DNA of 64,000 bases from Saxidomus purpurata (Eukaryota; Mollusca; Bivalvia; Venerida; Veneridae), in assembly GCA_022818135.1 (NCBI GenBank), contig JAFMSR010000009.1:29069315-29133314 (forward strand), written 5' to 3'. Position numbers and translations under genes: made by a program. Below the pieces are notes generated by a model. That model was not told the origin of the DNA, made no database searches, and saw only the letters and a program-made list of their open reading frames with translations. Of this stretch, positions 1 to 9,945 are shown piece after piece. Within the stretch, counting starts at the first letter, position 1. Each line of letters starts with the position of its first letter.

Positions 1-1
1 A

Positions 2-2092
2 AAACCCAACAAAAAAGGTCCTGGTTATTGGAAATTCAATAATTCACATCTGAATGATGATAATTATGCTAATTTCATCTCTGATGACAGAATATTGTCG
101 AAATTAAAAAATGTCTCAAAACAAAGTTTATGGGAAATGATAAAAGCAGAAATTAAAGAAAAATCGATAATATTCGCTCAAAGGAAGAGTAAACAAAAAC
201 ACTGTGAAATAAGGTCTTTAGAATCAAAATTAAAAGTTTTATTAGAAAATGGCATAGACAACTGCAATGCTATTGAAAACATTCAATCTGAACTATCGGA
301 ACTTTATGAAGCAAAAGCAGCAGGGGCACAAATAAGATCGAAAGTAGAATATATCGAACAAGGTGAAAAGAACACAAAATATTTTTTAAGTCTTGAACAA
401 TCAAGACAAACCAGAAAACTATTAACAAAAATAAATCTGAATGGTAAAACTCACTCAGACATTGAAAATATTGTGACACAAGTAGTGAATTTTTACTCAA
501 CACTTTACAAATCTGAAAAATCAAATACATCAGAAATTAAAAACTATTTAGCTCAAACGACATACCAACAAAAACTTACAGATTCAGATGCAAATTTGTG
601 TGAAGGTTTATTTACATTAGACGAATGCACATATGCAGCAAAAAACATGAAAGAGAATAGAAGTCCTGGTCTAGATGGTATCTCTGTCGAATTCTACAAA
701 GTATTTTGGAATAAACTAGGTGCTTTAGTAACTGATGTTCTAAATGAGGGTTTCTTGCAAGAAAAGCTTACACCGTCTCAACGCACCGGAGTTTTATCAT
801 TGCTATATAAGAAAGGTGATCTGACAAAGTTAGAAAATTGGCGTCCCATAGCCCTGCTTAATACGGATTACAAAATAGCTGCTAGAGTTCTCGCAGAAAG
901 GCTTAAGCAAGTAATACATAAAATAATCAACTTAGACCAACACGGATATATTAAAGATAGATTTATTGGATATAACTTGAGACAAATACAAGACATAATA
1001 GATTATGCTGATAATTTACAAATAGATGGAGCCATATTATTCTTAGACTTTAGAAAAGCTTTTGATACCATTGAGCATAACTTTTTATTCGAAACATTAG
1101 AATGTTTTGGTTTCAAAAATAACTTCATTAATTGGATAAAAACTCTTTACAGCAGCTGTCAAACTCACATTTTGAATAACGGATGGTTATCGAAACCATT
1201 CCAACCAGAACGTGGTGTACGACAAGGCTGCCCTATTTCCTCCTTACTATATATAATAGTCGCAGAAATCATGGCATTTAACATACGTAATTCGAACCTA
1301 ATCTCTGGTATAGATGTAAAAACCGACAATGGAAATACAACTTTAAAAATATCACAATTAGCAGATGACACCACTTTATTTCTTAAATCAAAAGCTAGTA
1401 TACTTCAAGCTTTAAAAATAATAGAGTATTTTGGCAAATTATCTGGTCTAAAGTTAAATAAACACAAAACAGAAGGAATGTGGATCGGAAGAAAAAAATA
1501 TAATTCAGAAGTAGTTGGTAACATCAAATGGCCATCTAAACCAATAAAAGCACTTGGTATACATTTTGGTCATGATAAATCTGAATGTGAAAAGTTAAAC
1601 TGGCAAACCAAGATTGAAGATTGTAAAAAGGTCCTAAACAACTGGTTAAAGAGAAAACTATCAATTTACGGAAAAATTCAAATAATTAAAACACTCATTA
1701 TTCCTAAATTCACATATGCAATACACTCACTTGTTGTACCCAAAACAGTTAAACAAGAAACAAACAAACTTATATATAGCTTTCTTTGGAATAATAAAAA
1801 AGAAAAGATCAAAAGATCAACACTAATTGGCAATAAACTTGATGGTGGAATAGAAATGATTGACCTAGAATCCTACATAATATCTATGAAAATAAAGTGG
1901 GTCAAAGCATTAACTGACAAGAGCAATGCAAACTGGAAAGCAATTCCAAATTACTTTTATCGTAAATTTGGACCCCAGTTTCTTATCTTTAGCATGAACA
2001 TCGACAGCATTAAGAGCCTTCAAGTTTCTTTTTACCAGAATTTTATAAAAACATCCTTGAACTATGGATTCAAACAAACAAGAGGGCCATGA
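2..2092 (+). CDS. LINE ORF2, reverse transcriptase block (5' end outside the window)
   Basis: The frame is open from base 2, before any start codon; the early GPGYWKFNN motif (from base 17) is the segment that follows the endonuclease in L1/Tx1 ORF2, so this is internal coding sequence. Counting residues from base 95: SPGLDGIS near 190, the first catalytic aspartate in FLDFRKAFDTI near 313, GVRQGCPISSLLY near 373, and the catalytic LADD box near 421. The thumb and connector follow (SIYGKIQIIKTLIIPKF). The enzyme copies LINE RNA at a nicked chromosomal target. The last four codons (TRGP then stop) belong to the inserted repeat starting at 2078, so the real protein breaks near 2077. No internal stop or frameshift is seen, so this copy was intact until interrupted. 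Assignment to the L1/Tx1 group is by motif style. Confidence 0.9.
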   Translation, partial: KPNKKGPGYWKFNNSHLNDDNYANFISDDRILSKLKNVSKQSLWEMIKAEIKEKSIIFAQRKSKQKHCEIRSLESKLKVLLENGIDNCNAIENIQSELSELYEAKAAGAQIRSKVEYIEQGEKNTKYFLSLEQSRQTRKLLTKINLNGKTHSDIENIVTQVVNFYSTLYKSEKSNTSEIKNYLAQTTYQQKLTDSDANLCEGLFTLDECTYAAKNMKENRSPGLDGISVEFYKVFWNKLGALVTDVLNEGFLQEKLTPSQRTGVLSLLYKKGDLTKLENWRPIALLNTDYKIAARVLAERLKQVIHKIINLDQHGYIKDRFIGYNLRQIQDIIDYADNLQIDGAILFLDFRKAFDTIEHNFLFETLECFGFKNNFINWIKTLYSSCQTHILNNGWLSKPFQPERGVRQGCPISSLLYIIVAEIMAFNIRNSNLISGIDVKTDNGNTTLKISQLADDTTLFLKSKASILQALKIIEYFGKLSGLKLNKHKTEGMWIGRKKYNSEVVGNIKWPSKPIKALGIHFGHDKSECEKLNWQTKIEDCKKVLNNWLKRKLSIYGKIQIIKTLIIPKFTYAIHSLVVPKTVKQETNKLIYSFLWNNKKEKIKRSTLIGNKLDGGIEMIDLESYIISMKIKWVKALTDKSNANWKAIPNYFYRKFGPQFLIFSMNIDSIKSLQVSFYQNFIKTSLNYGFKQTRGP

Positions 2093-2310
2093 TGGCCCTG
2101 TATCGCTCACCTGTCTACCATTGGCAAAAATAAAAGGTTATTAATAGCAGAAAGGATCAATTTTTACCTTTGGCTCATGATATCCTCTTAATAAGCCTAT
2201 GTAAAATCAAAAGACCCCCCCCCCAGGCAGGGTTAATTTTGACCCTGAGGTCATGATTTGAACAATCTTGGTAGAGAGTCAATTATTGCCACATGCTGAA
2301 TATCTAAGCT
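2078..2310 (+). mobile_element. 5' end of a tandem-core (HINE/pearl-like) element inserted in the LINE
   Basis: It opens with ACAAGAGGGCC and a GGGCCATGATGGCCC hairpin, then ATCGCTCACC, exactly as the full-length copies at 49387, 51184 and 52923. About one core unit follows (GGGTTAATTTTGACCC, then AACAATCTTGGTAGAG). It breaks off before any 3' hairpin. It marks the left border of the insertion nest in LINE gap one. Confidence 0.7.
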
Positions 2311-2317
2311 CTAGGCC

Positions 2318-2690
2318 TCATTATTTTGCTGTCTGATCATGATCTGCACTGTTGGCTATTCATTTTTTTGCTGTCTGATCATGATCTGCACTGTAAGCTA
2401 TTCATTGTATGTTGGGTGGTCATGATCTGCACTGTCAGCTTTTTATTTTTTGCTGTCTGATCATGATCTGCACTGTTTGCTATGCATTATTTAGCTGTCT
2501 GGTCATGATCTGCCCTTTCATTGTTTAGCTGTCTGATCATGATCTGCACTTTCATTACTTTGCTGTCTGATCATGATCTGCATTGTAAGCTATTCATTAT
2601 TTTGCTGTCTGACCATGATCTGCACTGTAAGCAATTCATTATTTTGTTGTCTGATCATGATCTGCACTGTAAGCTATTCATTATTTGCAA
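2318..2690 (+). repeat. Minisatellite of about 40-45 bp units, about nine copies
   Basis: The unit holds GCTGTCTGATCATGATCTGC followed by a variable ACTGTAAGCTATTCATTATT. TGATCATGATC is itself nearly palindromic and is the best conserved part. Two units are shorter through loss of the TAAGCTATTC segment. No coding capacity. Confidence 0.85.
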
Positions 2691-2834
2691 ATATTGATTT
2701 AATTTTATATATGAACTTTCTTGTGATGTGAATGTAAAAATTACTACCAAAATCTTTAACATGGAAGTTCAACTAGGGGTCAAGAACATGTATTGCATCA
2801 TCGCTATTTAAAACTTTATATAAGTGCCAATTTT

Positions 2835-3166
2835 AGGCCAGAGTTTTTATATTGCTTGGTTTATGGGAAGTTTTCTTAAATATTGAGTATGAAGGACTTT
2901 TCCTACTGTATTGAACAGAGCACATATTTAACATCAGTCTACTGCACCTGTCAATAATTGTCATTTTCGAACAAAATAAACACTTTAAAATAATTACTTT
3001 CAATTATATATCCCTACTGTTCTGACACTTCATTAACTAGTATATGGAGTCGGAACAGCGGAAATAATAAAAATAAAATGTCAGTTCATAATGTCATTGT
3101 TATTCTACCTTTTCAAAAAATAGTACAAGCAGTCGCATAAACCAAGAGATATAAAAACTCTGGCCT
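2835..3166. mobile_element. Small inverted-repeat element (MITE-like), about 330 bp
   Basis: A ~31 bp terminal inverted repeat, AGGCCAGAGTTTTTATAT... at 2835-2865, matches the reverse complement of 3136-3166 with two or three differences. The interior is AT-rich and has no ORF. Target duplication is unclear (possibly TA). Superfamily not assignable. Confidence 0.6.
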
Positions 3167-3299
3167 TACCATAGAGAGATCCAAGATGTGTACTGATTAC
3201 AAGACAAATGTCATTTATCAATCTTTTGGTGTTAAAATACTGCAATAAAATTAGCAAATGAGGTGTTCAATAAACAACACATTATTAAAACCAGAAACC

Positions 3300-3725
3300 A
3301 TCAAAACAACCTTTCTGACAAATTCCAATGGCTGAAAATATAACATCTGGAGTGTTAACAAGGTTTTTCCATATTTGGGCTCTGTGACCTAGTTTTTGAC
3401 CCCAGATGACCCATATTCGAACTTGAGCTAGAAATCATCTTAACAACCTTTCTGACAAATTTCCAGGATATTTGGGCTGAAAATGTTACCTCTAGAGTGT
3501 TAACAAGGTTTTTCCATATTTGGGCTGTGTGACCTAGTTTTTGACCCCAGGTGACCCATATTAAAACTTAAGCTAGAAATCAACCAAACAACCTTTCTGA
3601 CAAATTGCCAGGATATTTGGACTGAAACAGTAGCCTCTAGAGCCTTAACAAGATTTTTCTATTTTTGGGTCATGTGACCTAGTTTTTCATCCGAGATGAC
3701 CCATATTCCTTGGTTCAAGGTCAAG
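3300..3725 (+). repeat. Three partial units of the 145 bp tandem array
   Basis: Repeats of GTTAACAAGGTTTTTCCATA, then GTGACCTAGTTTTTGACCCC, then ACCTTTCTGACAAATT, the same unit as 7352-8300. The last unit here (CCTCTAGAGCCTTAACAAGA) and the last one at 8220-8310 share the same diagnostic changes, so both derive from the same end of an array. Confidence 0.8.
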
Positions 3726-3754
3726 GTCACTGTTACTAAAAATAGAAAAAATGG

Positions 3755-4037
3755 TGCCATGGGGGAGACATATGTTTTCATGACAAAAACAACCATCTAG
3801 TTCGGGACTGCGACTGATATTAGTTTAATGACATTAAATTAGTGTAGGTTGTGACCCTTTGTATTGAACTCGCCATTTGTCAGGCATTTACAAGAAACGT
3901 CGTTTGAAAACGTCATTTTCACTGTTTGGGGGAGGAAGTCTTCATATATAAACCAAGTTCGATTTCTATGACCCGTTCTGGTAGCCTTTTCCCTAGATGG
4001 TCGTTTTTGTCACAAAAAATATGTCTCCCCCATGGCA
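3755..4037. repeat. Foldback: 46 bp inverted arms around 190 bp
   Basis: 3755-3800 (TGCCATGGGGGAGACATAT... ACCATCTAG) is nearly the reverse complement of 3993-4037. GGGGGAGACATAT in each arm is complementary to AATATATCTCCCC, which ends the microsatellite-bearing tails at 4878 and 54250. The arms may thus be two 5' ends of one element family facing each other. No ORF. Confidence 0.7.
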
Positions 4038-4079
4038 GTTTGTTAAAAATCATGCCGAAACATGCTAAAATAACACAAA

Positions 4080-4632
4080 CATCTATTTTTAGTAATGATA
4101 CATAAGTTACCCCAAGCTTCCTTTCCATGTAAGCTACACACAGACCAAGTTTCATTGCAATTGGTGACTCCTAACTGGAGTTATTAAGCAGAAACAATTT
4201 TTCTATTTTAAGTAACAGTGACCTTGACCTTGAACTAATATGTTTAATAACGTGTCAATATGGTGACGATTTGTGTTGAGTTATTCTTAAATCCTACAAG
4301 GGATTCAAGAGATATGGAGTGGACACGAAATATAGTCATATGACCTTTGATCTCTGTGACCTTGACCTTGAACCGGCGCAGTTAGTTCATGGGTTGTGCA
4401 CATCGCGTAGTTGATGTTAACATCTAACTCAAGTTTAACAAAAAACCTTCGAGGGGTTAAGGAGATACAGAGTGGACACGAAATACAAGGCTCCAACCTT
4501 TGACCTTTACTGTTACCTTGAGCAGGTGTCATGGGTTCTGCACATCGTCTAGTTGATGTCAACATCTGACCCAAGTTTCATGAACATCCTTCGAGGAGTT
4601 TAGGAGATATGGAGCGGGCAATATTTTGACAG

Positions 4633-4663
<31 letters not shown>

Positions 4664-4690
4664 CCCATACGAAGGTGTTATTAGGTGGTA
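4080..4690 (+). mobile_element. Tandem-core element fragment rich in GTGACCTTGACCTT, ending in (GACA/GACG)n
   Basis: Two diverged units carry GTGACCTTGACCTTGA, then a conserved stretch about the CACATCG...TAGTTGATG sequence, then GGAGATA...GAGTGGACACGAAAT. A GACA/GACG microsatellite lies at about 4627-4663, followed by a short CACCCATACGAAGGTGTTA hairpin. This is the same plan (core, ACRG repeat, hairpin) as the other families in the window. 5' end not identified. Confidence 0.6.
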
Positions 4691-4826
4691 TTTCCATCGT
4701 TCTCGAACAATAGAGTGACCACTTAAGTAACAAAAGAATGACCACCTAAGGGACAAAAGACGGAATGAAGACAATATATTTCTATTGTCTTACGCCACAC
4801 CTCCTACAACCCAAGGTACCCATCAT

Positions 4827-4878
4827 GCGTGCGGACGGACGGACGGACAGACAGACATGGCAAAAACAATATATCTCC
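4827..4878 (+). repeat. (GACG)n(GACA)n microsatellite with element 3' tail
   Basis: About seven tetramers followed by CATGGCAAAAACAATATATC. The same tail follows the (GACA)n tract at 54186-54226, so the microsatellite and tail travel together. The region 4880-5385 that follows shows no recognisable gene or repeat before the LINE resumes. Confidence 0.65.
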
Positions 4879-5393
4879 CCAAGACATTATTTTCCTAAAA
4901 GTACGGATTATTACGTAGGTGCCGAAAACTGACGATGATTATGCAAGCGCGCCATCTGGTGTAATAATGCGAGTGCACGTTTCAATAGTGCGTTATGACA
5001 TGCATTGTTCGTCCAACTGACATGCGTTGTTTAGCTTAGATATATTATGCCTATTTCAGTATAACGTAGATATATTGGTCTATATTAGCAGTTGGCTAAT
5101 ATGTTAAAAGACGTTAAAATCATACATTTCAAGTATGACAAACGCAGTTATTGCGTTTCGATCCAGTATCATTTATAGAATGTTATGATGAGGGTATGAA
5201 TGACAGTCAAACGACGCAGTCAGATTGTTCAACTTAATTTTGACCGTTTACTCAATCATCTTTAAATATAAGTTCAGTTTAATAGCAAATACAGAACACT
5301 GATATATGAAATAATGTAGAATACAACAATTCATCTCTCAGAAAGGTGTAATCATTTCTCCAGTTTTAATCATAGAACATATCAAAAAGAAAC

Positions 5394-5834
5394 ATGTACT
5401 ATCAGATGGACAAGTACACACGTAACAATGCAAGATGGGATGTCAGAAGGCTCAATGTAATTTTTGCATCAAAACTGTTCCATATTAAGCACAATGGCAA
5501 AATCCTGATATTCAATAATTGGATAAATTCTGGCATCTTATTCATTAATGACTTACTAGATGAAAATGGAATTTTATCGGAAGAATCAATATATTACAAA
5601 CTTATCAATAAAACTAACTGGATATCAGAACTAACCTGTTTGAAAAAATGTATTCCAAATAAATGGTTAACGCTAATTAAAACTAAACATTCACTTTTAA
5701 CAAAAGTTAAAACTAAACTGGAAATATCCCTTTTTAATAAGCACATACATGACACAATAAATAAACAGGTGTATCAATCTGTAATAAAAAGTAAATTTAC
5801 AAAACCTTACGCTTCCGGGTCAACTCGTACCTAA
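5394..5834 (+). CDS. LINE ORF2 continuation (connector region)
   Basis: The reading NGKILIFNNWINSGILFINDLL is the conserved stretch after the reverse transcriptase in L1/Tx1 ORF2 (GK.IF..W...GI..I.DL). The ATG at 5394 is only a convenient in-frame codon; the frame is open back to a stop at 5373. The exact resumption of LINE sequence after the insertion nest cannot be fixed. The last residues (ASGSTRT) come from the next insertion; LINE sequence ends at the TTAC at 5810. Confidence 0.8.
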   Translation: MYYQMDKYTRNNARWDVRRLNVIFASKLFHIKHNGKILIFNNWINSGILFINDLLDENGILSEESIYYKLINKTNWISELTCLKKCIPNKWLTLIKTKHSLLTKVKTKLEISLFNKHIHDTINKQVYQSVIKSKFTKPYASGSTRT

Positions 5835-6676
5835 GTCAACTCGTACCTTAGTCATCTCGTACCCGAATTGGTCAACTCGTACGGTTCAAAAAGTCAACTC
5901 GTACCCTTTGTAGTCAACTCGTACCTTTTGTCTCAAAACTTATATTTTCAACCAGGAACAAATGGTACTGATGTGTAATCAAAGGTTTGAATTTATCATT
6001 ATTTTATTGAAATCTGTGTTATAGTGCTCAATAGTCAATATTGTATAATTTTCAGATATTAAACAGTTGAAATTAACTTAATTGTTGTTCGAGAAGTAAC
6101 TAATGTAGTCTCCTCGAAATTTAGTTAATTGTTACTGTCACTTGGTCTGAAATTCCATCGCCTTGATAAATAAATTCACACAGAAATTTTTTGTACATAA
6201 ATCGGTACACAAATAAAACAGGAAGCAAATTAACTAATTTCATGAGCGTGTCTACAAACCTAAATTCGATGTTCGAGGGCCTGTTTTGTCCTAAAGAAGC
6301 TAAGTTGAACTGAAATAAACATATTTTTGTCATTTACATGATGAAAATAAAACAATTTTCGAAAGTCCCGTTATTTATTATTTTAGTAACACTTCAAATG
6401 AATGATAACGTAGGGTACGAGTTGACTTTTTTCAAAACATTCTTTTTATTTCTACCACTTTCTGATACGATTTTGCAAAATAAGAGCAAAATAACGTATT
6501 TCAATAAAAAAATTTAATGATGATTGATAAAATTTATAATTATCTGAAAGATACTGAATAAAAAATGTTAAGGTACGAGTTGACTTTTTCGAAAACAAAA
6601 TCAGGTACGAGTTGACCAATTCGGGTATGAGATGACTAAGGTACGAGTTGACTTAGGTACGAGTTGACTGGTTACC
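5811..6676. mobile_element. 866 bp inverted-repeat DNA element with 8 bp target duplication
   Basis: Both termini are built from copies of GTCAACTCGTACC: about six at the left (5819-5935), and their reverse complement GGTACGAGTTGAC about five times at the right (6412-6670). The outer ~65 bp pair well as a terminal inverted repeat. AACCTTAC flanks both sides (5803-5810 and 6677-6684). An 8 bp duplication is usual for hAT- or P-type transposition. The interior is AT-rich and has no convincing ORF, so the element is non-autonomous. Confidence 0.85.
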
Positions 6677-7278
6677 AACCTTACATACACAGGTATTGGA
6701 ATCAATACTTTCATGAAGAAATTGATTGGGTACCCTTTTACAGATTTATGAACAGTTTATATAATAATAAAGTTAAGCAATTCAAATACAAATTACTGCA
6801 TAGGATTTTTCCTTGCAAAGAAATTCGCTTTAAATGGAAAATGGTCGATTCTCCTAACTGCAGTATATGCAATATTAAAGAAACTTATGAACATGTATTT
6901 TTAGACTGTCCGGTAGTCAAAGATATGTGGGATTTATTATTACAATATTTACGTGAAACTGGGATAGACAGAAACTTAAAAATATTATGCTCTATTGTAC
7001 TAAGATACAAAGTGGTTTATCCAACCTATTTCTACCTCAACACTATACTGGCAGTGTTTGGGTTTTGCATTTTTAAAGCATACTTCCTTAGTGAGAGCAG
7101 AAGCAAACCATTTAATATAACTATTCTATTTAAATCAGAAATGTCACTCTTGTTCAAATACTTTGAAAAAAGAAATGAAAACAATCATTTTATTTCAAAA
7201 TTTAAATCTTTTTTATTGTGGGCAAATATCTGTAATTGTATGAACAAATTGTATGCTTTTGTTTTGATAATTGTGTAA
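6664..7278 (+). CDS. LINE ORF2 C-terminal block with zinc-knuckle (zf-RVT type)
   Basis: LINE sequence starts at the second AACCTTAC copy (6677); the nominal ATG at 6664 is inside the inserted element. The motif CSICNIKETYEHVFLDCPVV (about residues 66-85) with KLLHRIFPCKE upstream and MWD downstream is the Cx2C...Hx4C knuckle that ends L1-like ORF2 proteins and aids RNA binding. The stop at 7276-7278 is followed by 61 bp to the poly(A) run, so the 3' UTR is very short. No frame lesion is seen. Confidence 0.85.
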   Translation: MTGYQPYIHRYWNQYFHEEIDWVPFYRFMNSLYNNKVKQFKYKLLHRIFPCKEIRFKWKMVDSPNCSICNIKETYEHVFLDCPVVKDMWDLLLQYLRETGIDRNLKILCSIVLRYKVVYPTYFYLNTILAVFGFCIFKAYFLSESRSKPFNITILFKSEMSLLFKYFEKRNENNHFISKFKSFLLWANICNCMNKLYAFVLIIV

Positions 7279-7351
7279 TTGTACACAAAAAAATAATTGT
7301 GTTGGGTGTATGATACAAAAAGGTGAATAAAGTTTTAATAAAAAAAAAAAA

Positions 7352-8473
7352 GATATCTGGGCTGAAAATGTTACCTCTAGAGTGTTAACAAGGTTTTTCC
7401 ACATTTGGGCTCTGTGACCTAGTTTTTGACCCAAGATGACCCATATTCGAACTTGAGCTAGAAATCATAGAAACAACCTTTCTGACAAATTTCCAGGATA
7501 TTTGGGCTGAAAATGTTACCTCTAGAGTATTAACAAGGCTTTTCCATATTTGGGCTGTGTGACCTAGTTTTTGACCCCAGATGACCCATACTCGAACTTG
7601 AGCTAGAAGCCATAGAAACAACCTTTCTGACAAATTTCCTGGATATTTGGGCTGAAAATGTTACCTCTAGAGTATTAACAAGGCTTTTCCATATTTGGGC
7701 TCTTGTGACCTAGTTTTTGACACAGATGACCCATATTCGAACTTGAGCTAGAAATCATAGAAACAACCTTTCTGACAAATTTCAAGGATATTTGGGCTGA
7801 AAATGTTACCTCTAGAGTATTAACAAGGCTTTTCCATATTTGGGCTCTGTGACCTTGTTTTTGACCCCAGATGACCCATATTCCAACTTGAGCTAGAAAT
7901 CATCAAAACAACATTTCCGACAAATTTCCAGGATATTTGGGCTGAAAATGTTACTTCTAGAGTGTTAACAAGGTTTTTCCATATATAGGCTGTGTGACCT
8001 AGTTTTTGACCCCAGATAACCCATATTCGAAATCATAGAAACAACCTTTCTGACAAATTTCCAGGATATCTGGGCTGAAAATGTAACATCTAGAGTATTA
8101 ACAAGGTTTTTCCATATTTGGGCTGTGTGACCTAGTTTTTGACCCCAGGTGGGCCCATATTAAAACTTGAGCGATAAATCAACCAAACAACCTTTCTGAC
8201 AAATTGCCAGGATATTTGGACTGAAACAGTAGCCTCTAGAGCCTTAACAAGATTTTTCTATTTTTGGGTCAAGTGACCTAGTTTTTCATCCGAGATGACC
8301 CATATTCCAACTCGTCCGAGTAATTACTGGGACAAACATCCTGACCAAGTTTCGTGACAATTGAGGCAAAAATTTGACCACTAGATTGTTAACGAACTAA
8401 GTGTGGACGGATGACGGATCACGGACATTCATCGATCCTAATAGCTCACCCTGAGCCAGCTCAGGTGAGCTAA
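7352..8473 (+). mobile_element. 145 bp tandem array ending in a 3' hairpin (HINE/pearl-like, 5' end missing)
   Basis: TTACCTCTAGAG recurs at 7371, 7516, 7661, 7806 and 7951, exactly 145 bp apart; later units are shorter or diverged. Each unit holds GTGACCTAGTTTTTGACCCC and ACCTTTCTGACAAATTTCC. The 3' end has GGACGGATGACGGATCACGG, then a hairpin (AGCTCACCCTGAGC / GCTCAGGTGAGCT) ending in CTAA. The array starts mid-unit against the LINE poly(A), consistent with LINE insertion. Confidence 0.85.
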
Positions 8474-8507
8474 TAAAAATTAAGTGACTAAGACAATAGG
8501 GACGAAC

Positions 8508-8661
8508 AGCAGTCGCATGAAGTTTCGGCCCTGGAAAATCATTCTTATAAAACACCCCGGCCCGACTATCAAGCATATATAATACATATTATATATGTTT
8601 TATGGTCGGCCCGGGGTGTTTACTATATATCTTTTCCGGCCCGAACTTCATGTGGCTGTAT
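8508..8661. mobile_element. 154 bp near-palindromic MITE
   Basis: About 57 bp arms (CAGTCGCATGAAGTT... and its complement ending CTTCATGTGGCTG) enclose a short AT-rich loop. The inner arms carry ACACCCCGGCCCGAC / GTCGGCCCGGGGTGT. GACGAAC flanks both sides (8501-8507, 8662-8668), probably a 7-8 bp target duplication. No coding sequence. Confidence 0.8.
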
Positions 8662-8668
8662 GACGAAC

Positions 8669-9858
8669 GTTTCAAAATTCTAGAGTAGCAACTGCGTGAA
8701 ACGGTCCAAACGTTGAAAGTCCGCTCAGTTGCTCATACACGACAAGAAAAGACAGAAAATGTATTTTAAATTCGGCCTTTGTAAAATGATCTCGATCTAT
8801 TCAATTTGATTATTTTCTTTAGGAATAAGTTTAAGACTTTGTTTGTTACAAACTTTTCCAAGTGCAACTTTACTTGTATAACTTAAATCATGCCCAATTA
8901 CATCATATACGAGGATGTTAGGTTGAAAGTTTGTTACAAAATGTGTTTTATTACAGAATATCATGATATTATTTAAAACATATGTTTTTAAGATCTAGTC
9001 TTTATGAAAAAGCTGGTATTTATATTAAAGATCATTTTTAAAAAAAAAAGTAGAACAAAGGTATATAGAATAAGTTTAACTTACATGGTGCAGAACACTC
9101 CAGTAATCCATAAAATTTCAAATCCTTAACAATACCTTGTTTTAACAACGTTGCCATGGTAAATAAAGTAGATCTAACCATTGAAGGAATTACAGTTAAT
9201 CTAGCCCAAGGGCATAAGTCACAACAAAGGATGAGATATGACTTGTTGTTAATTGGGGCCCCCCTGCCAGCAAACTAACTGGTCACACATAATTGCATAT
9301 TGCACACTGGTCAGTTGTAATTGATAATTACACAACAATATAAAACAAGTGACAGGAAATTGTCACAAAACCAGATTTTCATTTTCCAGTCTGCTGGCCG
9401 AGCGCAAATGTGTTTTTAAAGTCAGTAGATATACATAATGTGAAAAAGAAACAAAGGTCTTCTTCTATATATTACATGTGTAAAAAAAGCAAAGGGCCAT
9501 AATTCAGGCAAAATTGATCCAAACACAAAACCCAGACAATATGCACGAGGGCACTTGATGACAACAGTTGTGTGAGAGTTTGGTTTAAATATCTTGAGAA
9601 ATGTAGGAGGAAGTGGGCACGTGACAGTATTCTTCTATATATAACATATGTGGAAAAAAAACAAAGGGCCATAATTCAGGCAAAACCTGGTTAACAACAA
9701 AAACAACAACAATATAGTTTATTAAAGCGACTGCACTCCAAATTCTTAGTAAATTTTAATTTTTTGGTAAAATCAATATATATTCAATTTGTCAGCATCA
9801 AGATTATTTTCTTTGTGTAATTAAGAGCTAAAAATAAAGGTAGAAAAAAAATATTTAC
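8669..9858. other. Non-coding AT-rich stretch
   Basis: No ORF of interest. The only internal repeat seen is a duplicated segment sharing GTCTTCTATAT, ACATGTG/ACATATG and AAAGGGCCATAATTCAGGCA (about 9457-9510 and 9630-9686), roughly 170 bp apart. Confidence 0.5.
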
Positions 9859-9859
9859 C

Positions 9860-9945
9860 CAAGCCAGGTTTTGAACTCGGATCTTTGCGCTTACAAAAAA
9901 TTTACAGCGGCTTAACCTACTACACTACAGAGTCAGCTGATTTGA
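9860..9945 (-). mobile_element. tRNA-derived SINE head (relic)
   Basis: On the minus strand a pol III A-box-like TGTAGTGTAGTAGGTTAAG is followed about 50 bp later by a B-box-like GAGTTCAAAACCTGG. The acceptor and T stems do not pair properly, so it is not a working tRNA. Flanks give no clear body or tail. Confidence 0.5.

Larger units (their letters stand above)
1..7351 (+). mobile_element. L1/Tx1-type non-LTR retrotransposon (LINE), interrupted by two later insertions
   Basis: Three coding blocks (2-2077, about 5390-5810, 6685-7278) read in order as one LINE ORF2: reverse transcriptase, connector, and C-terminal zinc-knuckle region. The 3' end is typical of a LINE: an AATAAA at 7326-7331 followed by a 12 bp A run at 7340-7351. 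The 5' part (endonuclease) lies outside the window. Gap one (2078 to about 5385) is filled with nested repeats. Gap two (5811-6676) is an inverted-repeat element with a target duplication. Directly after the A run the sequence is the middle of a 145 bp tandem unit, so the LINE probably inserted into an existing tandem array. Confidence 0.9.

Noticed and set aside
2318..2690. TGATCATGATC minisatellite as a regulatory operator array
   Set aside because: There is no gene nearby to regulate and unit drift is that of an ordinary minisatellite.
4305..4774. Minus-strand ORFs rich in Ser/Cys (VRPSVCLSVK type)
   Set aside because: These arise from the complement of GACA/GACG microsatellites and core units.
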